Assembly: GCA_938016265.1 (NCBI GenBank)
Contig: CALLWB010000004.1
Location: forward strand, 1 to 48,717
Reading direction: 5' to 3'
Length of the DNA stretch: 48,717 nt
DNA from: an uncultured Saprospiraceae bacterium
GTDB lineage: Bacteria > Bacteroidota > Bacteroidia > Chitinophagales > Saprospiraceae
Of this stretch, positions 43,728 through 48,717 are shown in pieces. The stretch's first letter is position 1. Every line of letters starts with the position of its first letter. The position numbers and the translations under genes are program-made. The notes beneath the pieces are model-generated. The model did not search any database, was not told the origin of the DNA, and worked only from the letters and a program-made list of their open reading frames with translations.

Positions 43728-44762
43728 ATGTTAGTAATAAAAGATATTGATTTTGTCAAATTAATTAAGGTGAGAGGCAAAAATATGATTTGGCTATTAG
43801 CTTTTATGAGCTTTATTGCCGTGCTATATCACTTTAAATTAATAACAATTGAGATCCCCTGGCTTCCAGTCTCCGTTATAGGAACTGCAGTCGCATTCTA
43901 TGTAGGTTTTAAAAACAATCAAGCCTACGACCGAATGTGGGAAGCACGTAAAATTTGGGGTGGAATAATAAACGATAGTAGGACTTGGGGTATGATGGTA
44001 GATGGTTTTATAACTAACTTATTTACAAATGATAATAAAAGTAAAAATGAAATTTACGAAATCAAAAAAAGACTTATTTATCGACACATTGGTTGGATTT
44101 ATGCACATAGAAGTCAATTATTAGTTCCTACACAGTGGGAAAATCAAAGTTTAAATGATCTAGAACCAAAATCATTAGATTATCAACGGAAGAGATTTGG
44201 AGTTGGATTAGTAGATGACGAAATTAACCGGACAGATCTAAAGCTATTTTTACCCGAGACAGAACATGATCGATTACTGGCTAATGCCAATACAGCAACA
44301 CAAATAATAAATGAACAGTCTCGGGATTTAACAAAATTAAGAGAACAAGGTACCATTGATGGGTTTCACCATATGGAATTAGAAAATATTCTTCGGACGT
44401 TTTATCAATTGCAAGGCAAAAATGAACGAATAAAAAAATTTCCTCTCCCAAGACAATATGCACATATGAGTCGTATTTTTGTTGGTATTTTTATATTCTT
44501 ACTCCCATTTAGTATGATACCAGAATTATCAAAACTGGGTGATTCAGCAATATGGATATCTATTCCTCTTTGTGCGCTGATTGGATGGGTTTATGTTATG
44601 ATGGACATAGTAGGAGAAAACACAGCAAACCCATTCCAGGGTCTAATATATGACATCCCAATGATGGCACTATGCCGAACAATAGAAATAGACTTACGTG
44701 AAATGTTGGGTGAAAAGGATTTGCCTCCATCTATAAAACCTAAAAATGGAGTTTTAATGTAA
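43728..44762 (+). CDS. Bestrophin-like (UPF0187) anion channel protein
   Basis: 344 residues. Hydrophobic segments near 20-60 (MIWLLAFMSFIAVLYHF; PVSVIGTAVAFYVGF) and 245-285 (IFVGIFIFLLPFSMIP; IWISIPLCALIGWVYVMMD). The family motif FKNNQAYDRMWEARKIWGG follows the second segment, and IVGENTANPFQG closes the core. Bacterial bestrophins form pentameric channels in the inner membrane. It is somewhat longer than typical because of the charged central region (about residues 95-215). Followed 96 bp later by an AraC regulator. Confidence 0.9.
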   Translation: MLVIKDIDFVKLIKVRGKNMIWLLAFMSFIAVLYHFKLITIEIPWLPVSVIGTAVAFYVGFKNNQAYDRMWEARKIWGGIINDSRTWGMMVDGFITNLFTNDNKSKNEIYEIKKRLIYRHIGWIYAHRSQLLVPTQWENQSLNDLEPKSLDYQRKRFGVGLVDDEINRTDLKLFLPETEHDRLLANANTATQIINEQSRDLTKLREQGTIDGFHHMELENILRTFYQLQGKNERIKKFPLPRQYAHMSRIFVGIFIFLLPFSMIPELSKLGDSAIWISIPLCALIGWVYVMMDIVGENTANPFQGLIYDIPMMALCRTIEIDLREMLGEKDLPPSIKPKNGVLM

Positions 44763-44858
44763 TTTGATGGATTCTATCTTAATATCAAATGTTAAATTTA
44801 AATATCGAGTTGCCCGAAATTCCCAAACTATAGACCATTAGGTTAGAAGCAAAGAAAA

Positions 44859-45734
44859 ATGAAAAAAGAACTACTAGAAATAAACTTCAACAATCAAGAA
44901 AATCCCAAATCTTACTTTGATATAGTCAAAATTGAAGAACTTTTACAAAGAGATTTGGACCATGATATTGGCAAAAACCACCTCGTAAAATTCTTCATTA
45001 TTTTCTTTGTGTATGAAGGACAGGGCTACCATACAATCGATTTTACAGACTATGGATATAACAAAGGAACCGTTTTGTTGGTCAGAAAAGACCAAATCCA
45101 CAAGTTTTTTAGAAGCCCTAATGTGAAGGGATATTTATTGATTTTTACAGAAGAATTTATCATCAGTCATTTGAACAGAATGGAAGCTTTGAAATCTATG
45201 CAACTGTTCAATGACTCCTTAAGTTTTCCCAAAATAGAGTTTAAGGATACAGAAGCGTTTTCTGATTTTACTATTTTGTTAAAACACTTGGAATTGGAGT
45301 ATAAAATCAAAGACACTTTTTCTATTGGTATAACAAGAAGTGTTTTACATATTGTGATGACAAAACTATTCCGCTTGAAAGCTGAAAATGGACATTTTGT
45401 GGAAAAGAAAAAATATATGTCTCAGTTCTTAGAGTTTCAAAAACTGGTAGAAGAAGACTGTTTTAAGAGTAAAAAAGTTCAGTATTATGCTCAGAAGTTG
45501 AGTGTTTCTACCAAAACGCTCAATAATATTGTAAATAATGTAGTCAAAGACTCCTCCGCCAAATCTTTTATTGATGAACGAACGATCATGCAGATTAAAA
45601 GACTCCTAATCAGCACCGATCACTCCATAAAAGAAATCGCATACATGACAGGGTTTAGTGACCCAACCAATTTTTTTAAATATTTTAAGAAGTTTACAGG
45701 CAACTCGCCAGAAGTATTTCGCCAAGCACATTAG
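44859..45734 (+). CDS. AraC-family transcriptional regulator
   Basis: 291 residues. The N-terminal half looks like a cupin-type sensing domain (YEGQGYHTIDFTDYGYNKGT, VLLVRKDQIHKF). The C-terminal 100 residues carry two helix-turn-helix units: KKVQYYAQKLSVSTKTLNNI and the AraC signature STDHSIKEIAYMTGFSDPTN, FFKYFKKFTGNSPEVFR. It lies upstream of three exported-protein genes on the same strand and may control them (inference). The effector is unknown. Confidence 0.93.
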   Translation: MKKELLEINFNNQENPKSYFDIVKIEELLQRDLDHDIGKNHLVKFFIIFFVYEGQGYHTIDFTDYGYNKGTVLLVRKDQIHKFFRSPNVKGYLLIFTEEFIISHLNRMEALKSMQLFNDSLSFPKIEFKDTEAFSDFTILLKHLELEYKIKDTFSIGITRSVLHIVMTKLFRLKAENGHFVEKKKYMSQFLEFQKLVEEDCFKSKKVQYYAQKLSVSTKTLNNIVNNVVKDSSAKSFIDERTIMQIKRLLISTDHSIKEIAYMTGFSDPTNFFKYFKKFTGNSPEVFRQAH

Positions 45735-45768
45735 AGTATCTTAGATGCCCAAGATTTCAGCCAAAATC

Positions 45769-45806
45769 AGTTCCTTATTTGATGACGAGTCATCAAATAA
45801 GGAACT
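45769..45806. terminator. Perfect 17-bp stem hairpin after the AraC gene
   Basis: AGTTCCTTATTTGATGA (45769-45785) and its exact reverse complement (45790-45806) enclose the loop CGAG. The position, 35 bp after the stop at 45734, suits a terminator, but no T-run follows on either strand, so it may instead be an RNA-stability element or the core of a small repeat. Confidence 0.6.
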
Positions 45807-45994
45807 TAGCATTGCTAAACTCCAATTCCCTCCTCGTTTCATCAAACAAACTAACAGATCTTCACTTGAAATTCGAACGGCAACCACACGTTTAGTCAAT
45901 TTTCCGATTTTGACAGTCCTTTGATACATTCTCACCATTGTTGATATGTTCCATCCCTATATCTTTGAGATATTATTTAACAAAATATATTTCA

Positions 45995-46522
45995 ATGCAA
46001 TTTTCAAAATTAAACTTTTTGCTTTTAGGGATACTTTTCTCAATAGCAACGCTTACTTCTTGTAAAAAAGATGAGGTAAAACCAATCACTTTAGGTTCAA
46101 GTGTAACAGTAACTAATACGTTTCAGTCGACTGCATTTACTGGAGGAACTGAATTAGCAATCGAAGATCTATTCATGGTGGATGCAGGCTCCTTAGCAGC
46201 AACATCAATTGTTAGCCCTACGGTTGAATTCCCTGCCTACCTGTTAAACTTGTATGATATTGATATTAGTGAAAGCAGTATCTCTTTTACGGTTGTAGCT
46301 GAAGCGAATGACCCCAATTACGGTACTTTATTCAGAGAATTAGAAGCAGGTACAACAGATCGGTATTACCTGACTTTCAATAATTCACAAAGCGTAAACG
46401 GATTTACATCAAGCAATTCTTCTGTAAACCTTAGAATTGATTCTGATAAAATTTTAGTAGTTGAAATTGGGGAAGGCTATGACTTTAAACCAGGTCAAAA
46501 TTTTACAATTACTTTAGACTAA
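45995..46522 (+). CDS. Lipoprotein of unknown function
   Basis: 175 residues from the ATG at 45995, which begins a clean lipoprotein signal (FLLLGILFSIATLTSC, Cys23, then KKDE, an acidic pattern often seen in surface-exposed Bacteroidota lipoproteins). An in-frame ATG at 45938 adds 19 residues and is less likely. The mature part is beta-rich (LGSSVTVTNTFQSTAFTGG, SISFTVVAEANDPNYGTLF, DRYYLTFNNS). No family was recognised. It ends 9 bp before the next gene and is clearly co-transcribed. Confidence 0.78.
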   Translation: MQFSKLNFLLLGILFSIATLTSCKKDEVKPITLGSSVTVTNTFQSTAFTGGTELAIEDLFMVDAGSLAATSIVSPTVEFPAYLLNLYDIDISESSISFTVVAEANDPNYGTLFRELEAGTTDRYYLTFNNSQSVNGFTSSNSSVNLRIDSDKILVVEIGEGYDFKPGQNFTITLD

Positions 46523-46531
46523 ACCAAACCT

Positions 46532-47992
46532 ATGCAAATCAATAAAAATTCATTTTTCCTGCTGGTAATTTCATTGTGCATTGCCAGTTGTGGAATGAAT
46601 AAAAACGCCAAATCAAATATGAACAGTAAGACAATAATGGAGGTCACCACTTTTAACATCAACTCCACCGCGAATCCGATGACTTTTGCCAAACTAGATG
46701 CAGAGGTAGAAAGTGACTTCACTAGCAAACAACCAGGATTTATCAAACGCCAAAGCGGTGTTGATGATAAAGGACGTTATGTAGTCGTAGTTTATTGGAA
46801 AAGCAGTGCAGATGCAGATGCCTCTATGAACAAATTTATGGCCGATGCTTCCGTAGGCGATTACGCTAAAATGATTGATGGCCCTACAATGAAAATGTCC
46901 AGATATGCTATTGACAAACCATTTACTGCTGATGAAAGTAAATTTATCGAGGTCATGGCTTTTAATGTACAATCAGGTACGGACATGACAAAGTTTGATG
47001 TAACAAATCAAAGAGTAGAAACTGATTTTACAGGTAAAAGAAAAGGTTTTTTACAAAGATTGACTGGTGTTAACGAAGATGGTAGACAAGTTGTTGCCGT
47101 TTATTGGGCAAACAAAACACTTTCGGACGCTTCTTTACAGCCTTTTATGGAGGCACCAATATCCAAAGAATTCATGCAAGCAATGGACCAGAAATCTATG
47201 AGTATGGGACGTTATAAAATTTTAAATATGGAATTAACAAACAAAGAAAAAGTAGCAGCGCTACTTGACAGTTTTAATACTGGAGATCAATCTCCTATTG
47301 CCTACATAAATCCTAATAAATACATCCAACACAATTTATCAGTTGCGGATGGTTTGGAAGGTTTTGGAGCAGTCATGAAACATGCACCGCCACAAGGGTT
47401 CAAAGCAAACGTTTTACGTGCTTTCCAAGATGGAGAATATGTTTTTACGCATACTGAATATGATTTCTTTGGACCACAAGCAGGGTTTGATGTCTTTCGA
47501 TTTGAAGATGGTTTAATCGTTGAGCATTGGGATAATTTACTTCCAGTCCAAAAACCAAATCCAAGCGGCAGAACCCAATTTGATGGAGCAACTGATATAA
47601 CAGACAAAGAAAAAACAGCATCAAACAAGCAAGTCGTTAAGGATCTTTTGCAGAATGTATTCATGAACGGTCAAATGGATAAAATTGCCACCTACATCAA
47701 TCCAACTAAGTACATTCAGCACAACCCCAATGTCCCTGATGGCTTAGATGGTCTAGGCAGTGCTATGAAAATGATGGCAGAAAAAGGAATGATGATGGAA
47801 TATTCCAAAATTCATAAGGTATTGGGCGAAGGAAATTTTGTGCTTACAATGAGCGAAGGAAAGCTTGGCAAGGAACCAACCGCCTATTATGATTTATTCA
47901 GACTTGAAAATGGACAAATCGTAGAACACTGGGATGTGATCACACCTATTCCACCAAAATCAGAGTGGAAAAACAACAATGGTAAATTCTAA
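46532..47992 (+). CDS. Lipoprotein with two ABM-like and two SnoaL-like domains
   Basis: 486 residues. Lipobox IASC (Cys20). Residues about 36-130 and 136-232 are two related ferredoxin-like (antibiotic-biosynthesis-monooxygenase-like) units: PGFIKRQSGVDDKGRYVVVV and KGFLQRLTGVNEDGRQVVAV, both followed by YW. Residues about 233-350 and 365-475 are two SnoaL-like cone domains: YINPNKYIQHN and YINPTKYIQHN, then FDVFRFEDGLIVEHWD and YDLFRLENGQIVEHWD. Each fold normally occurs alone in the cytoplasm; here four are strung on a lipid anchor. The role could be binding or conversion of a small hydrophobic compound, but no active site is certain. In an operon with the preceding lipoprotein. Confidence 0.85.
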   Translation: MQINKNSFFLLVISLCIASCGMNKNAKSNMNSKTIMEVTTFNINSTANPMTFAKLDAEVESDFTSKQPGFIKRQSGVDDKGRYVVVVYWKSSADADASMNKFMADASVGDYAKMIDGPTMKMSRYAIDKPFTADESKFIEVMAFNVQSGTDMTKFDVTNQRVETDFTGKRKGFLQRLTGVNEDGRQVVAVYWANKTLSDASLQPFMEAPISKEFMQAMDQKSMSMGRYKILNMELTNKEKVAALLDSFNTGDQSPIAYINPNKYIQHNLSVADGLEGFGAVMKHAPPQGFKANVLRAFQDGEYVFTHTEYDFFGPQAGFDVFRFEDGLIVEHWDNLLPVQKPNPSGRTQFDGATDITDKEKTASNKQVVKDLLQNVFMNGQMDKIATYINPTKYIQHNPNVPDGLDGLGSAMKMMAEKGMMMEYSKIHKVLGEGNFVLTMSEGKLGKEPTAYYDLFRLENGQIVEHWDVITPIPPKSEWKNNNGKF

Positions 47993-48048
47993 ATTGATAA
48001 ACGATTTATTTGATAATTTTTATCCAAACAAAATTTAATTTAATAAAA

Positions 48049-48717
48049 ATGAATTTTTTTTTTCTAGAAGTATTAATCCTACTATTTGCGACTGTAACCA
48101 TGGTAGGTCAAATACCATCGAATCTTACGACAAATGATATGGACTTTTTCCCAGAAGACATTACGATAGCTAACAATATAGCTTACGTGAGTGGTTTGGG
48201 CGATGGAACATTGAAGATGTTTGATTTGAATTTAGCAAACCCTACTGGTGTAACATTTGCTGCTGCAGAAGCAGGTTACACCCAAGCTTGGGGGTTAAAA
48301 AGCGATGGCACTGTATTGTTGAGTATACTTGATAATGCTGATTTTACAGGTGGAGCACCTGGAGCAGCGAAATTGGTAGAGTACGATATTGCAAGTGCTA
48401 CAAAAACAGGCGAATGGAATTTACCTGCAGGTTCAGTCGGACATACGGTATCTATTGTTGATGGAAAATACTATGTAACAGATTTCGGTCAACCAAGAAT
48501 TTTTGAAATTGACCCAGCTACAGGTACTGTAAATGACAGTTGGTTTACCAGTACAGATTGGGATCCTGCTATCAGCGGAATCGGCGGTACTATTTATGAT
48601 AATGTTGGTGGTTTTTATGTTTCACAAGGAAATAAAATGTGGTACTTGCCTATCAGTGGTGGTACACCTGGTACTTTACAAGAAGTAACTGTTTCTGGAC
48701 TTAGTACGATAGATGCA
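48049..48717 (+). CDS. Exported beta-propeller (SMP-30/gluconolactonase-like) protein, 3' end outside window
   Basis: The ATG at 48049 opens 223 codons without a stop to the right edge. A hydrophobic N-terminus (NFFFLEVLILLFATVTMVGQ) is a signal peptide. Mature repeats such as FFPEDITIANNIAYVSGLGD, LKMFDLNLANPTG, KLVEYDIASATKTGEW, VSIVDGKYYVTDFGQPRIFE and GGFYVSQGNKMWYL are six- or seven-bladed propeller strands of SMP-30/NHL type. It starts 56 bp after the SnoaL-like lipoprotein gene and is likely in the same operon. The catalytic metal residues cannot be judged from the partial sequence. Confidence 0.8.
   Translation, partial: MNFFFLEVLILLFATVTMVGQIPSNLTTNDMDFFPEDITIANNIAYVSGLGDGTLKMFDLNLANPTGVTFAAAEAGYTQAWGLKSDGTVLLSILDNADFTGGAPGAAKLVEYDIASATKTGEWNLPAGSVGHTVSIVDGKYYVTDFGQPRIFEIDPATGTVNDSWFTSTDWDPAISGIGGTIYDNVGGFYVSQGNKMWYLPISGGTPGTLQEVTVSGLSTIDA

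Noticed and set aside
45741-45938. 65-codon minus-strand frame, and a 59-codon plus-strand frame from 45745
   Set aside because: Both run through the perfect hairpin at 45769-45806. Neither has a signal, domain or leader, and each seems to be chance coding around the hairpin.
1-48717. CRISPR array, anti-phage defence island, tRNA or rRNA genes
   Set aside because: No short regularly spaced direct repeats, no Cas, restriction or toxin-antitoxin genes and no cloverleaf or rRNA sequence were recognised by reading both strands. A tRNAscan or Infernal run was not possible.

Overview
The window reads as chromosomal DNA of a Bacteroidota bacterium, most likely of the Saprospiria (Saprospiraceae/Lewinella-like). 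The evidence is a SusC/SusD pair, at least three proteins with a type IX secretion (T9SS) C-terminal sorting domain, many short-signal lipoproteins with a Cys near residue 20, A-rich leaders without Shine-Dalgarno sequences, TAnnTTTG-type -7 boxes, very large secreted multidomain proteins and a DUF1800/DUF1501 pair. The species assignment is inference. No rRNA, tRNA, CRISPR array or intact transposase was seen.

Layout. (1) 1-13.7 kb: the 3' part of a repeat-plus-beta-propeller surface protein (+) converges on a 3,790-residue secreted giant (-) at a shared 21-bp-stem bidirectional terminator. (2) 14.2-18.3 kb (-): an operon for a DUF1800 protein, a Tat-exported DUF1501 protein and a small T9SS cargo protein. 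(3) 18.8-20.9 kb (-): RecQ helicase, flanked on both sides by repeat-like intergenic DNA. (4) 21.4-31 kb: mostly exported single genes: an S74 self-cleaving trimer protein, a histidine-phosphatase lipoprotein, a T9SS propeller-like protein, two paralogous Cys-rich lipoproteins (-), a membrane-anchored GIY-YIG-like protein, a T9SS beta-helix protein and a small lipoprotein. Two palindromic MITE/REP-like elements lie between them. (5) 31.4-42.5 kb (+): a uronate-polysaccharide utilisation locus. It holds a FadR-type GntR regulator with a perfect AATTGGT-N2-ACCAATT operator, SusC, SusD, a PKD lipoprotein, a strong terminator, then KdgF-like cupin, MFS hexuronate transporter, SDR reductase, KDG kinase and KDPG aldolase. 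(6) 42.5-43.5 kb: a decay zone with a frameshifted small secreted gene and a ComM/YifB remnant. (7) 43.7-48.7 kb (+): bestrophin-like channel, AraC regulator, two lipoproteins (one a 2+2 tandem of ABM-like and SnoaL-like domains) and the start of an exported propeller protein.

How the genes work together. The uronate locus encodes a complete intracellular route: unsaturated uronate released outside -> linearised by the cupin -> reduced by the SDR to 2-keto-3-deoxygluconate -> phosphorylated -> cleaved to pyruvate and glyceraldehyde-3-phosphate. Outer-membrane capture is by SusC/SusD and inner-membrane uptake by the MFS carrier. Gene content and order resemble flavobacterial alginate loci, but no polysaccharide lyase is present here, so the lyases must be elsewhere or the cell scavenges oligosaccharides. 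The rest is dominated by secreted adhesion-like architectures and lipoproteins of unknown role.
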